From Aureobasidium sp. EXF-3400 (taxonomy: Eukaryota > Ascomycota > Dothideomycetes > Dothideales > Saccotheciaceae): DNA of 64,000 nucleotides. The position numbers were made by a program, and so were the translations under genes. The stretch spans positions 62,001 through 126,000 of the forward strand of contig SWBL01000023.1 in assembly GCA_024195585.1 (NCBI GenBank). Direction: 5' to 3'. Each line of letters begins with the position of its first letter. Position 1 is the first letter of the stretch. Below are positions 45,494 to 57,648 of the stretch, in pieces. The notes beneath the pieces are model-generated. The model had not been told where the DNA came from. It was given only the letters and a program-made list of their open reading frames with translations, and did no database searches.

Positions 45494-47603
45494 GCTGCTT
45501 GAGCCGGCAGTTGCGCTGCTCCAGAATATGAATCGTGACCTCCTGAAATTTTTGTCTCGTCTTGCGAATCCGTTGTATCTCTCTTGCCAAATCATCCATG
45601 ACTGCCTTTCTCGGTTGCATCAACTCTCAACAGACTGTTTGCTTTCTATCCTCTCCCACTTTGCTCTCCATTGCACCATCACGAACAGCGCTCTTTCATC
45701 TTGCGAGTGGGCACAAGTCTAGCTAACTGAATCCCTCTATTCCTTCTTCCACACCAGAAATCGGCCATCGACCGTCTTCGGCCCATCAACACCCGATTGC
45801 ATCGGAGCCCATGCCATCGACATCTAAGCTTCCGTCCAATGCTCGACGAATGCAAGTCGAATACCCATCAAGAACGTTTGCCCACGTCAGCCAGGAACAC
45901 AATCGCTAGGTCTTTCCTCGGTCATCAAGCTCAATCAAATATACTATCGTCCTCGTCGACCAACCATCCACTGCGTCTCAAGAGAAGGACTCGACTGGCA
46001 GATGGATCGTTCCTGCAGACACCACATACATATCCAACCTCAAGCCCAGTACGCCACAAGATGCATAGCGTTCACCATCAGCGACAGTCCACCACGCGAC
46101 ACTCTTTACTCCTATGACCTTACGGGGCTTGTGAGACTCGAAGATGTACCGTCTAGGAGCATTGCCCCTCTGCTATTGTTGCATGGGCGTGCCGCCTTCG
46201 ACGCTTGTCTTATCTCGAGGTGTTTGTGTAGAAGCGGGTCGATTGATCAAAATGGAGAGACTTTCTCTTGTTGGGCTCTTGAGGAGTGGAGTGTTCGATG
46301 GTTATGGAGCACGTCGTGTGTTTGGTCTATGCACCCAGAAAACAAGCTTCCTAGTAGCTTCCTGGTGCGGAAGATTGTCTCGTCGTTCAGTATACACTGT
46401 CACTCCATGAGAAGAACACACGATGCAGAGTCTCACGAGACACCGAGATCGCCCGTACCCATGCAAATGGTCGTGGATCTTCTGGACGTTTGATACATGC
46501 AGACAAAACTTAGATTTGAGAGAAGATCTTCATCCATGTTGTATATCAGCCCTCACCTGTCGCTTCAATTCCGAGAGGGGTCCAGACATGGACACATCTC
46601 CGGATGACCAGGCAGATTGACAGATCAAGACAAAAGTGTTCCTTCATCTGGATCCCCAAGTCTTCGTCATACGTGAACTGCAAGTGCCGGACAAGGCAAG
46701 ATACACTCTTTCTCTGCTCCATCGATTGCCGATTGCTCAGTCAAAGGAACGAACCCGAACAGCTCTGCTGGTCGAGAATTGGCACAAATTTGACAGCACT
46801 CTAGAGCATGAGTGAAATCTTACTCAGACGACACGTCAGATGGAGTGCCTCTGCTCGTGGCTATAGACGCACCACGAAACGTCGACAGTGCCTTACACAG
46901 TCATACCGCGTCTAAATTGGAGTGAATGGAGTCAAATTGGTCAGAAAGCCGGTTTGCCAAACTTTCCGAAACCGTTCGCGAGAGCTGGAAAAAGAGTACC
47001 AAATGGATCTCCTTGCTGTTTCGGTTGCAAGAGCTTCATGTTTCAGGGTTGTCACCATTCAAGAGATACGAGTGAAGCACGGGGGAGCAAGGCCTAGGAA
47101 CGATGAACTTGCTCTCGAGCCCATGCAACGTTCGTCAGATAACTGATGTCAAATTGTACAGCTAGCTGTACAAGACACAGAAGGTCAAACGTCTGCCATC
47201 TTTCTAGTCCGAGAGCTCAACCTACGAAAATGTCTGCAATCATGATCGCACGGCTCTATACCCAAACTTTTCACATAAGATACAATAGGGACGGGGAAGT
47301 AAAGGATTAAAATTATTTCTCTCATTTTGGTCAAAGGGGGTATATAGCTCGTGTGTATCGTCTCAACCCATGTACTTAGTTTTGCTAAGGCCTCTTCATT
47401 GTATGAAGGAATCAAAAAGGCCTGATATCAGAAGAGAGAAGCGGGAAGTACAAAAAACAACAAGAAGAAAAGGCCGAAAGAAGTGTAAGAGGATAGGACA
47501 AGGAGGCTGGAGCGTCATCAGGAGCATGGCAGCCAGAAGATGTAATCTATCTCTCTGTTCAAAGAACCGTGGAAAATGTCGCGATCGGGAAGAGCCCATC
47601 CAA
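45494..47603. other. Intergenic, 2.1 kb, no supported gene
   Basis: Long gap between AP-3 delta and velB; open frames (45797-46620 and others) overlap and carry no motif. The tandem repeat at 47604-47720 follows. Confidence 0.45.
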
Positions 47604-47720
47604 GAGACGTGATGAAAGAGAATGCCCGCCCCTGAGGCGTGATGAAGAAGAGAGCCACCCCTGAGACGTGATGAAGAAGAGAGCCACCCCTGAGACGTGA
47701 TGAAGGAGAGCGCCAGCCCG
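47604..47720. repeat. Minisatellite: about four 29-bp tandem copies
   Basis: Unit GAGACGTGATGAAGAAGAG plus AGCCACCCCT, about 29 bp, is repeated four times. Copies two and three are nearly identical; the outer copies have several changes, and copy one is one base longer. Both strands contain open frames through it, which is expected for this unit length and is not taken as coding. Confidence 0.85.
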
Positions 47721-48103
47721 GTGTCCAAGCGGTGACGTGAGATCGTAGCCGATGAGTGAAATTCCCGTGGAAGATCAATTCGAGATTGGGCTGGCAGGGC
47801 GGACAGGCAAGACCTTGGACGATAAAACGCGACCAATAGCTTGACTAGGTAGGTCAATGATAGTATTGGTGCTAAATTTCTGTCCTTGGATTGGTGTTTG
47901 TCAGTGACGGACGCTCAGTTGCGTATCAGCAAATGTTTGGAACTCGCTGTGTCGGCGCTTATCGGCAGTACTGTGTGAGCCTTTTCGTTCAGAGGATAGA
48001 CGCGACCTGAGATGAGGATGCGATCACCTCTTCTCTCCTCCTTCTCGTGCTGCCTATCAGGCGGTCTTGGAAAACTCTGCTTCGCGGGTAGAGACGAAGA
48101 ACT
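47721..48103. other. Probable velB 3' UTR region
   Basis: 383 bp between the minisatellite and the velB stop codon. Nothing else is seen. Confidence 0.4.
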
Positions 48104-49321
48104 CTACTCGTCGTCCTCGTCCTTGCCCTCGTGCTTGCCGCCATCCTTCCTAATGGGGATTTTGATGCCCTGACCTGCGAAGCATTTGCTGAGTTCAGTG
48201 CTTTCGATGACACCCGGGAATTTCTTGGCCGAGAAGACTTGGAAGGGATCAGAGAAGACGGTAGCCAGGACAGGGCGTTTACCAGTGGAGAGTTTCGAAC
48301 CTCCATCGTTACTTCCAGCACCGACGTCGAAGAAGCTCATCTTTAGACGGAATACAGCCTCCGTACGAACAGACAGGTCTTGCAGAACGAACCAATGTCC
48401 TTCCTTTCCTGAAGGATCGCGCAATTGATTGGCGTTCACGGTCAGGCTACCGATGAGGTTGCGGGTGAACATGCCGCTACTTGGCTGTTGCTGTGGCATA
48501 GGAGGTTGATACTGAGCTGGGGGATATATTTGCGGCTGAGATCCGGGATACTGTCCATAGCCTGGGGGCATGGGAGGTTGGGCGTAGTGGCCAGCAGGAG
48601 GGGCACCTGGCATGTACATCTGAGGCATATGTGGTTGGGGGTATCCCCAAGGTCCAGGAGGGTAAGTGGGTGCCGGGCCGTAGCCGGCGAATTGACCAGT
48701 GCGAGGATCTGCGTAAGGGACCTGGGGGGCATACAGAGCTGGGCGCTCTGGTGGAGGCGGATATGAGGTGGTTGTGGCTGTTGAAATGGATGTAGCGGGA
48801 GAGTTTGTGGCTGCTTTGACAATGTTCTTCTCGACCTGTCCATGCTCGTCCCACAAATCAACCTGAAGGATGAAGAAGCTGGCATCTAATTGACTGTAAC
48901 ATATAAGAGTCAGTTAGGCTCGCGTAGACATGGTTTGAATACCACTTACTCAGCCGGAACCTCCTGCTGTGTCTGTTCATCGGTAACAACAAGCCGCACG
49001 CACGGCGGAGGAGTGATGGGTCTGCGGTCCTAAGAATGTCTCAGATGGGTCAAATCCTGTCCTACGCAATTTGTTGCTCACCTTGTCACCAAAGCCACAC
49101 ATGCGCGCTCGGACGGGCTGCTGTACAACGACCAACGAGAATCTCAAGCCGTCCCTGACGACGGAAAGTGTCTTAGCAGTTTGGGACACGGGCGCTGCCT
49201 GCATTGCCTGGCCGTTTGCTTGCAGTGGCACTTGTCGATTGTGATCATACTGAGGGTGAGGGGCTGTGGGATAGCCGGGATGACCGCCGTATACGGGCGG
49301 GAGATTCTGTGTCTGAGCCAT
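48104..49321 (-). CDS. velB: Velvet-domain regulator VelB, 369 aa, three exons
   Basis: VelB pairs with VeA and LaeA (velvet complex) or VosA to couple light, sporulation and secondary metabolism. Exons 49321-49082, 49029-48950 and 48893-48104 join in phase (introns 52 and 56 bp). The velvet domain begins LRFSLVVVQQPVRARMCGFGDK (about 59-80), continues DRRPITPPPCVRLVV, then ASFFILQVDLWDEHGQ. A long Pro/Gly/Tyr-rich insertion (about 145-240) interrupts it, as is typical of VelB but not VeA or VosA. The domain resumes with RNLIGSLTVNANQL, GHWFVLQDLSVRTEAVFRL and VFSAKKFPGVIESTELSKCFAGQG, ending at KIPIRKDGG. The N-terminus is Pro/Gln/Tyr-rich. A 2-kb upstream gap fits a regulated promoter or long leader. 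Confidence 0.97.
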
Positions 49322-51397
49322 GTTGGTGGTAACCAAACGGTGAATTGAAGACACTCTGCGGTGCAAGATAGGCTACCAATTGGAGCTCGGAAGCGCGGGC
49401 ACTAGAACTCGGAGAAGGTTCAAGCCACGAGTAGGACTTGAGCAGGGCTGGGCCTTTCCGAGGACTCGCACGCGGAGAAAGAAAATGTAGGTTGTCCCAG
49501 TGAAGGCTGCAGCGTAGAGGAAAAGTGCCTTTTGTGTGTGTCAAGGCGAGCGCATCGACGAGATGGCAGTCGCGCGCGTTACACCAACCGGAGAAAAAGC
49601 GCCCACGTTGCAGCGGCCGTGCGTTTCAGAATGCGTGCTGCTCAGGAGGGAGTGTACAGCAGCGTGTGGGTTTGGCGGGTGTAGTGAAGGATGTGTCGTC
49701 AGGTCGGCTGCGTAGATTTATACGAGTGCGATAGACGAGTCTGGCCTTGAGCTCGGACAGAGGAATGTTCAGCGGCGGGAGTGCGAGGAGCGAGTGATTC
49801 GGGATGATGGAGTTTGGGCGCTGAGCGAGGCAGGAACAAGTCGGAGCCTTTACAGGCAGACACGAGATCAATCGCGACACTTGTTCACGTAGAGTGGAGA
49901 AAAAGACAGGAAGGAGCAATTGAACAGCGCGTCCAAGCCTTGATCAACTTGGACCTGGATCGCCCGCCATCGTCTTGGTTCGTGATAGAGAACCGCCACT
50001 AGGCTGGGTTCGGGCCTCTTAGTCTGTACCGAATGAGCGTACCGAAAACCTTTTTGGCCGCCCGGGAACGAATCGGATGCCTCCAGACCGTTGCGCCATA
50101 CCTCAATCTCGTGCCAGGATCCACAGAGGTCCTGCTTAAGGTCCTCTGTTTACGATTTATGCCATCAATCACTCAGTTTGCATCTATCTATCCGTGAAGC
50201 AAATCGTCGTGCCTCATATCTCCCATCTCACAAGCCATGTCCGCCACGGCTGACCTGATCGATGCATCTCAACTGAAACCTGCAGGCACACACCAATCTG
50301 AGACAATCTTACTTCAAACACTTATGCCCCAGCAATATGGCGCAACTCTTCCCGGTGACAGCCACGACGGTGCTTCATTCGGGGTTCTGGGTCGATTTGT
50401 GACTTAGCTACTCTGCTACACTGCGGTTGACTACGGCAATGGCTTGTAAAGGGCCGCCCACCGTTGAGGGAGAACCATTTCATCAGCCCTCAGTTCCCAT
50501 CAAGTACTATGCCGGCATTGCAGTAGCGCGCCCATCCTCATTACCGCGTCAAGACCAGGTCTCGGGATGTATATGATGCATTTGTTCCATATCAATCAAT
50601 TTACTCAGTGTCTTGATAGCACCTTTTTGCCCATCCTTATTATCCAATACTCAACGATAAATGCGAATAACAACAATCTGCTGATAACGAGGGAGGCAAT
50701 CTGGACGGTGACCTAGCAGAAGCTTCGAGGCCCAGTCGTGACAAAATTGGCAGTTCCAGCCTCGACGCAGCACAGCTCTTACGTGCGTACGAGAGCATCC
50801 CTCTTATACAAAAATTTGAACTATGAGTTTTCATTACTCAGATATCTGGCCAGAAGATGAAGGCTGGAAGTATACGAGACGCAATCTCCGAACCTAAGGC
50901 GGCAGGTTTGATTGATGCCGGTGCATGCAGTCAGACAGTAGTTTGGGCAGTGAGGCTTGCAAAGCAAAAAGCATCCACAAGAGTGCATTCAGGAAAGTGA
51001 GTGACACGTCAATACTTGGAGGTAGTATACAAAAGCCATGGCGCGCCTTGCAGCAGGCATACATGAAAGAGAAGAGCTTTGGGCTATGGCTGGTCAGAGA
51101 GTGCTGCTGCACATTCGATAGAATCGCCAAGTTTCATCACCCCTCGAAGGTGATGCGATTCAGTAAACACGAATACGACAGTGTGGAGGGACTGAAGTGA
51201 GCAGCAGAGTCGAGAAGGTTTGATGGTTTGAAGCCTTGTCGGGTTGTCGCGTGGAGGGATGGTCGATCCCTGATTCGTGTGCGTCGCTCTGACGTATAGC
51301 GCTTGAACCTTTCCACCCTGCGAACCTGGAGAAAGCACTGCCTTGCGACAGGACACATCTTTCCTAGTGATACACATTACATCGTTCAAACACAGTC
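49322..51397. other. Long divergent upstream region of velB
   Basis: 2.1 kb between the divergent velB and J-protein starts, unusually long for this window. Short frames near 49500-49900 could be upstream ORFs or leader introns of velB but have no support. No repeat or tRNA is seen. Confidence 0.45.
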
Positions 51398-52288
51398 ATG
51401 TCAGGTATGAAAGCCAGACTCCATTGGCAGAAGATATGCTGACAAGAGATCAGCCCCGCCAGTGGACTACTACGCCGCCCTAGAGGTTGACTCCAAGGCA
51501 ACACAGGAGCAGATCCGCACTGCCTACAAGAAGTACGTTTTTTTGTTTGTTACCAGCGGTCACGCCACCTAAAAAGTCTACAGACAAGCACTGAAGCACC
51601 ATCCGGATCGTGTACCTGCCGATTCGCCAGAACGTGCAACTCGTACCAGAAAGTTCCAACAGATCAACGACGCCTACTACACTCTTTCAGACCCGACCAG
51701 ACGAAGAGATTACGACGCCACAAGACGCTATCATGGGTTCGGCTCTGGCTTCGGTGGATTTGGATCCGGCTCAAACACAGCCTCAGGTGGCTACAGCGAT
51801 CCAGAAGAGGAGGTTCCACGACCAGAGCCCAGCAACCAGCAAGGAGGAGGTTTCAGCTTCCCGTGGAGCGCCTTTGGCTTCGGCGGACAAGCAAAGAACG
51901 AGGAGGATGCCAACAAGTTCAGCAGCGAACAATTCGGCGGTGTCTTCGAGGAGATGCTCAGGTACGTGACGTTCCCACTGCCTGAAACTCATTGTTCTTC
52001 AAAATCTGATATTCGTATAGGGAGCAAGGTATGGCAGAGGGCCAGAACAACGCTCCCACAGGCAAGTTCTGGTCTTTGATCGGCGCAGTCAGTGGAGGTG
52101 CAATGGGCTTCATCATCGCCAACGTACCAGGTGCCATCGCAGGTACTGTGGCTGGCAACAGATTGGGTGCCGTCAGAGACAACAGAGGCAAAAGCGTCTA
52201 CGCTGTCTACCAGGAGTTAGATCAGCCGGCAAAGATGCGCCTACTTAGCGAGCTGGCGACCAAGGTATTTGCTCATGCCATAAGCTGA
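51398..52288 (+). CDS. J-domain (DnaJ/Hsp40) protein with Gly-rich C-terminal membrane-like segment, 243 aa
   Basis: Hsp70 co-chaperone. Exons 51398-51404 (only 7 nt), 51454-51532, 51584-51961 and 52021-52288 join in phase (introns 49, 51, 59 bp). The N-terminal J-domain reads VDYYAALEV, then QIRTAYKK, the HPD motif at 35-37 (KHHPDRV), FQQINDAYYTLSDPTRRRDYD. A Gly/Phe/Ser-rich linker follows (GFGSGFGGFGSG and similar). Near the C-terminus KFWSLIGAVSGGAMGFIIANVPGA forms a Gly-zipper-like hydrophobic hairpin, then a conserved-looking charged end. No Cys-rich zinc domain, so class C. The C-terminal hydrophobic region suggests membrane association; the compartment is unclear as there is no signal peptide. 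Confidence 0.9.
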
Positions 52289-52496
52289 GTGGTGATGAAC
52301 TCATGAAGCTTATGACTGGTTACTCGGATATGGATCGTCTATTGTTTTATGATTTTAGAGAGGATGGTCACGATGCATGCAATACCCCTACTAATGGATC
52401 ATTCTACTTCACGTACATTGCTTGTGTCTAATGTTGGGACTGGGTATCTCGCTTGCCTCTGTACACGAATTCTGACGGGATGGAAGAGTTGATATA

Positions 52497-53609
52497 TCAT
52501 CGCTGCACAGACTGTGTATCTCTGTCCAGGAGTTCTCTCGCGGCGATGAGTTCGGCTTGGTCATATCCATCCCAGCCTCGCTCACCACTCATACTACGTC
52601 TGACGATCTCTGAGAGCTTCTTGGTTGAGAGTTCGCGCAGCTTTTCCACAGAAGCAACAGAGGGAGGCGGTAGATCACCAACTGTTGCATCTGAAGATTG
52701 CGCTTTTGGAGGTTTGCCGCCTGATTTCGACAAGACTTCCAGGAGACGCTGTGATGTCTGTGTGTTGCTATTGTTAGCCAAAGACGAAAGAGAAGCCAGG
52801 AGATCGAAGACTTACGAGCTTGAGACCGTAGTATCCACGGAGGTAATCGTCGCACAATTCAATGCTACGGCAGAAGCTTCGTTGTGCGTCTGCAAGGAGC
52901 TTGAGCTTGCCGCCAGCATCCTCGGCGGCACCGGCAGATACGTAGAGCGTCTCACCAAGACGAGCGTGGATCTATAGTACTGTCAGCAAAGCGAACTATG
53001 GAGGGTTCTCGAGAGCATCAAACGCACGTTCCAAGCATTTGGCATGATGAGCAAAACTTCCTCTAAACAAAAGACAGCCTGTGAATGCACGCTCTGCGAG
53101 AAGTATAGCTCAGCCAGCTCGGCCCACGCTTCGGCGTCGATGGGTGAGCTATCCAGCAGTTCGGTCAATGTCTTTGTCGCCTGGTCCAGTCTACCCAATC
53201 CCCTCAGCAGTGCGACCTTCCTCTTCATGACCGGCACGTTCGCCGGCTTCTCTTCTAGTATCTCGTCATAGCTCTTCAACACCTTCAACAGTGCTTGCTC
53301 GTCCGTTGCGGTCGCTTCCTCGTACAGTCCACGTAATGCCTGTACGCGCTCGTTGTCCGGTCCAAAGCGTTGAGACAGTTTGTCCAGACAGATAGAAGCA
53401 GACTCGTCGTCGCCGGTTCGTAGGCAAGCGACCATGAGGTTCTCGTTGGCTTGCCATTGCTCGGCAGATTCGGACGTCGTAAGGAGGGAAAGTGGATAAG
53501 GGAGATTGCTGGGTGCTTGACTACGAAGCCATTTGGGCGCCAACTGCGACAGTCGTAGAGACTCGGTTGGAGAGAGATGCGTCGGCGGTGCTAGTAATTG
53601 GTCTGTCAT
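52497..53609 (-). CDS. EMC2: ER membrane protein complex subunit 2 (EMC2), three exons
   Basis: EMC2 is the soluble TPR scaffold on the cytosolic side of the ER membrane complex that inserts tail-anchored and multipass proteins. Exons 53609-53028, 52971-52816 and 52757-52497 join in phase 0 throughout and give 332 aa. Introns are 56 and 58 bp (donors GTGCGT and GTAAGT). TPR helices are seen in the middle (YDEILEEKPANVPVMKRKVAL, AEAWAELAELYF, VFCLEEVLLIMPNAWN), and the family-typical RGYYGLKL follows in exon 2. The C-terminus ends in ELSTKKLSEIVRRSM and WDGYDQAELIAARELL. The in-frame upstream extension to 53744 has no conserved residues, so the internal ATG was chosen. Confidence 0.92.
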
Positions 53610-54003
53610 CCTGTTGTGTGGTTCGATGTGTAATGTACAGGTAGCTGGGTTGTGGAGCTTCTCCAGCTTGCTGGCGCAATGTTCGCCAAGCACATCCGAA
53701 CGGTCACCCTGTCTCGACCCCTTCCACTCTTTTCTTCCCGGCATTTCTCAGCATCAGCATCTTTCACAAAATTGCTGTCTTTTCCTAAGGCTAGTCCTTT
53801 TCTGTGACCGTGGTGTGGTGATGGAGAGTTCACTGATTGCCTAATGATGTTTCACGCACTCTGAAGCTTGTGCACAATAAGAACGTATATTCAGATAGTA
53901 AGATCAAAGATAACCCACAGCAATTGCGCCTAATGCTAAGCCCAGATCCTTGTTGTGTAAGCCATATAACGCCTTGAAGAAAAGTGAACTGAAGGACATC
54001 CCT
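53610..54003. other. Short intergenic region
   Basis: 394 bp between the EMC2 start and the 3' end of the sugar transporter gene. It holds the EMC2 promoter. No other feature is seen. Confidence 0.45.
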
Positions 54004-55792
54004 CTAGACATCCTCCTTGAACTCGTTATGGCTACCATCGGTACTATGCATAGGATTTCTGCCATCCCTTTTCTCGTTGAACTCGGTAGCACTGCTCTTG
54101 TTGCGAGCTGCCTCCATTGCCATGCCAGCATGGACAGAGGACGTACGTCTGATCTCTTCTTGCTCATGCTCAATGTAGGCCAGAGGACGCTTGGTGCTGA
54201 TTGCATCCTTGTGGCGGAACACAAGAGGGTCGTGATTCTCGCGGAAGAAGCGATCCATATCCTCAAGTGTTCTATCCGCAGTTTCCGGATAGAGTGCGTA
54301 CACAATAGGAATGAAACTGAAGTTGAAGACAGTCCAGATGATGTAAAATCTCCAGTGGATGCTGTCGATACCGATGGGGGTAATCTCAACAACCATGAAG
54401 TTCATGATCCAGTTGGTTGCAGTACCCAGAGCAGCGCCCTTGGTACGCATCGAAAGAGAGTTGATTTCAGTCGGAAGCAACCATGGAATTCCTTGCCAGC
54501 CAATACCGAAGAAGACGTAGTAGAGGAAGAAGAAGGCAATTGAGGCAGAAGCAACCTCGTTCTTGTGAGCATAGCCATCCATTTCGTTGAAACGCAAGAG
54601 AATGGTGATCAGCAGGTAGCAGCAACCTTGTCCGAGTGACGCATAGAGCATCATGTTGCGACGGCCCCATTTCTCAACATTGGGGATCGAAATGAACGAG
54701 AACAGAAGATACGAGACGGAATTGCAAGCTGCCAGGAGACGGGCAAGTTTCTCGCTGAGACCAACAGATGAGATCAAAACAGTAGGCAGACTAAATGCAG
54801 AAAACACATTAGTGCAATTCTTGAAGAGGGCAGGGAAGAACCTACTAGTAGGAAGTGACGTTGATTCCACCGAGTTGTTGCATTGCTTGAGCACCCATTC
54901 CCAGGAGCAGACGACGCATCGTACAAGTACCGCCCTCCTTGCCAGTCTTGCCCCTGAGGAGCTCGCCCCACGAAGGTGAATTTTGGCGCTCATAGTCGAC
55001 AGCATACTGAATCTCGTTGCTTGCAGCAATGATGTTCAAATCGTCGTGGGTAGTCGACTCAAGAGCTGCAAGAATGTGGTTGGCCTCCTCGACGCGACCT
55101 TTGCTGATGAGCCAGCGAGGTGATTCAGGCAGCCAGGGCACAGTGCCGTAGAGAATGAAGATGAAGAGGAACTGCAGGGCTAGGGGCACACGCCAGGCGA
55201 CGCCTCCATCGAGATACGAGAAGCCATAGGTTACCCAATTGCTGAGACTGAAACCAGCAATGTTCATGATCATCTCGATGATAACCAATTTACCACGCCA
55301 CGATGCCTTCGAGGTTTCTCCTTGCCAGACTGGCGCTGTCGAAGTGTTGATGCCGTTTCCAATACCTGCAACGATACGACCGACAATCATTTGGGGGACT
55401 CCAAAAGCTGTACATTGAAGGAGTGCTCCTATGGACATGATCGTAGTGCCCACCAGGATTGAATTCTTGCGTCCAAGTGGATCACCGATCATGACTGCAG
55501 CGATGGCTCCAAAGAAACATCCGATGTCGTAGATGGCAGTAATGGTTGATAGTAAACTGTTGTTGTTGGCGAGGTTGAGTTGGTTAATGTAATCCTGGGT
55601 AACAACCACACCGCCGAAAACTCCCTTTTAGTAAGTCAGCCATGTCTCACTGGCTGAATTGACACTCGAACAACATACCTGATCGTATCCGAAAAGAGTC
55701 ATGTCTGTGGCACAGGCGACAGTAACCCAGACTGTCAACCATGTTCCAGTCATACCGAAGTACTTCGATTTTGCCATTGTCTTCTCAGACAT
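54004..55792 (-). CDS. MFS sugar transporter (hexose/disaccharide type), 559 aa, three exons
   Basis: Plasma-membrane sugar porter of the major facilitator superfamily. Exons 55792-55679, 55624-54846 and 54790-54004 join in phase (introns 54 and 55 bp). Family marks are FGYDQGVFGGVVV in the first helix, GDPLGRKNSILVG (GRR-type loop), WLPESPRWLISKGR, AMQQLGGINVTSYY in helix 7, WGRRNMM, and PETADRTLEDMD after helix 12. Twelve hydrophobic segments can be seen. The C-terminal tail is long, hydrophilic and His/Arg/Glu-rich. The substrate (hexose, xylose or maltose) cannot be told from sequence. A TATA box (minus) lies ~90 bp upstream. An internal ATG at 55777 is an alternative start. Confidence 0.94.
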
Positions 55793-57648
55793 CTTGCTGT
55801 CGAGTAATTTGAGTGTGGAGAGACAATGCGGAGAAAATGTTGGAAGAAATGCATATCGACGAGGGGTAAAGTCAGATCCTTATATACCAGACCTTCTCCT
55901 ACCTGATCAGCCTCTTACAGTAGAGGATGTTCCATCCTCCATGGGTCGTGTGCCTTGGGTCTGGGGCACAGACAATCCTTCCAAGCATGACGTCGCATGT
56001 GGCTCTTTTCGTGCGCAACGCTCCAGTCGCTTGACTAGATATATAGAAGTTGTCGAAACGTGCGAATCATTGTTGCGACCCTGTGAGAGTTGTTGGACTC
56101 ATGCTACGATATTGCTCACGACCAACTACTTGCAACAATCGATGTTATGCTTTGCAGGCTCGATTCCAGAGGGCAAACCTACATGTTTGCAGTATCCTTG
56201 AAACTCAAGGGATTGCAGCTAAGGCTGTCGATCTGGAGACGAAGTTGGAGTTGGCGCGTCCCCGCACGTTTGCACGAGCCCTGTCGAATCGGGCCTTTGC
56301 CGGAGGTGAAGACGTAGTTGGACATGATGACGGGTAAAGGATACATGGAGAGAAATCGATAAGGGTGATTGTGACTTGCTGTGCTGTTGATATTCGAGTA
56401 TTCAAGGGATGGTTGCTGCTCTTGAGATCGAGGCATCTCAATCTCATCTATGCTTCGTCCAAGGGAGTGAATCGGGGCAAGCCCTGGAGGAACAAAATAA
56501 GCTCGTATACCATGCGTCAATGGCGAGCGCTCCCACGAGGGGATGGGGATGACGCAGGCGACACAGGCATCGCCTATGGAAGTACTGCGCGTTTCATACC
56601 TAACTTTGTTGGCGAGCAATGGCACAAGATTGTGGTGCTAAAGCGGTGATACCCACGTATATAGCCAGGTATATATTTTCGATTATGAAACTCAGGTGGA
56701 GACGCCTGCTCATCGTCTTCGTACTAAACAAGACTTCCATCGAGTGCAATCATGATCTTCCTCGAGGTCAGATCGAATCTGGAAACTTGACTCCCGAGCA
56801 TTCAGATTCTCATTCAGGAAACAAAACATCCGACTCGTATTACTGGAGGTGTAAGCGACGCACAAAACTAGCGGTCAACGACCAAGTTTGAGTTAGTTAA
56901 GTTGGGATATAGGTGAGCGCTCACGTTTCCATTGAACGAGATGTCCTCCATTCAAGACGAAGGAATGCCATGACTGTATGACAATGTTTGCCATACAAGT
57001 TGTGGCTGGGACAACAAGCAATTGGTCAGCCGTTGGCATAATTCCATCTTGGTATGTGTAAATGACTCGCTCAACGAACACCGTTGCGAAAGCTCTTTCG
57101 AAGAAAAATTCAACAGGAGCAAAATCTGAGTGGTAAATTGACCTCCGTGCAGTTGAGCAAGACGAAGATGCGCACTCCGAACACTCGTCGTCAAAAGGCC
57201 TTCTCGAACTTCTGTGTTCCTTACCTTGTATGCAAGGACCAAGGACAGACCAAACTCTTCAGCAGAACGCTTCCGACCGAATCTGATAAAGCTGGAACAT
57301 AGACGACGAGAAGAAAAAGAAGCCCATGCTGATGGCTTTCATTGCAGAGTGAGCGAGCTTGGTGGGTTGGCATCAGGAAGTCATCACGTTACTGCGATGT
57401 GGGCAACGCTCGCCAAGCCTGTTGCTGACATCCGGTTATGAGTCAGGTTGCCAACATCCGCCATCCCAGAGGAGTCACAATGCACCCAAAACAGTCATCG
57501 GCACAGCGCTTCGATTGAGTCATTGGCAAGCGCGCGCCAACTCTAATAGCGCATCACTAAAACCCTCAGACTTCACATATACCATTGGTCCTTATCACAT
57601 CGTTTCCCATATATTCAGAACAGGGCTTCATACATCAGGATCATCATC
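55793..57648. other. Divergent intergenic region, 1.9 kb
   Basis: Upstream of both the sugar transporter (minus) and the aminotransferase (plus). Open frames at 56050-57300 overlap on both strands and have no motif. No repeat is seen. Confidence 0.45.
55879..55886 (-). promoter_or_regulatory. TATA box of sugar transporter
   Basis: TATATAAG on the minus strand lies 87 bp upstream of the transporter ATG at 55792. Confidence 0.55.

Noticed and set aside
47396..47857. 153-codon minus frame across the minisatellite
   Set aside because: The repeat unit creates matching peptides by itself; no start context, domain or splice signal supports coding.
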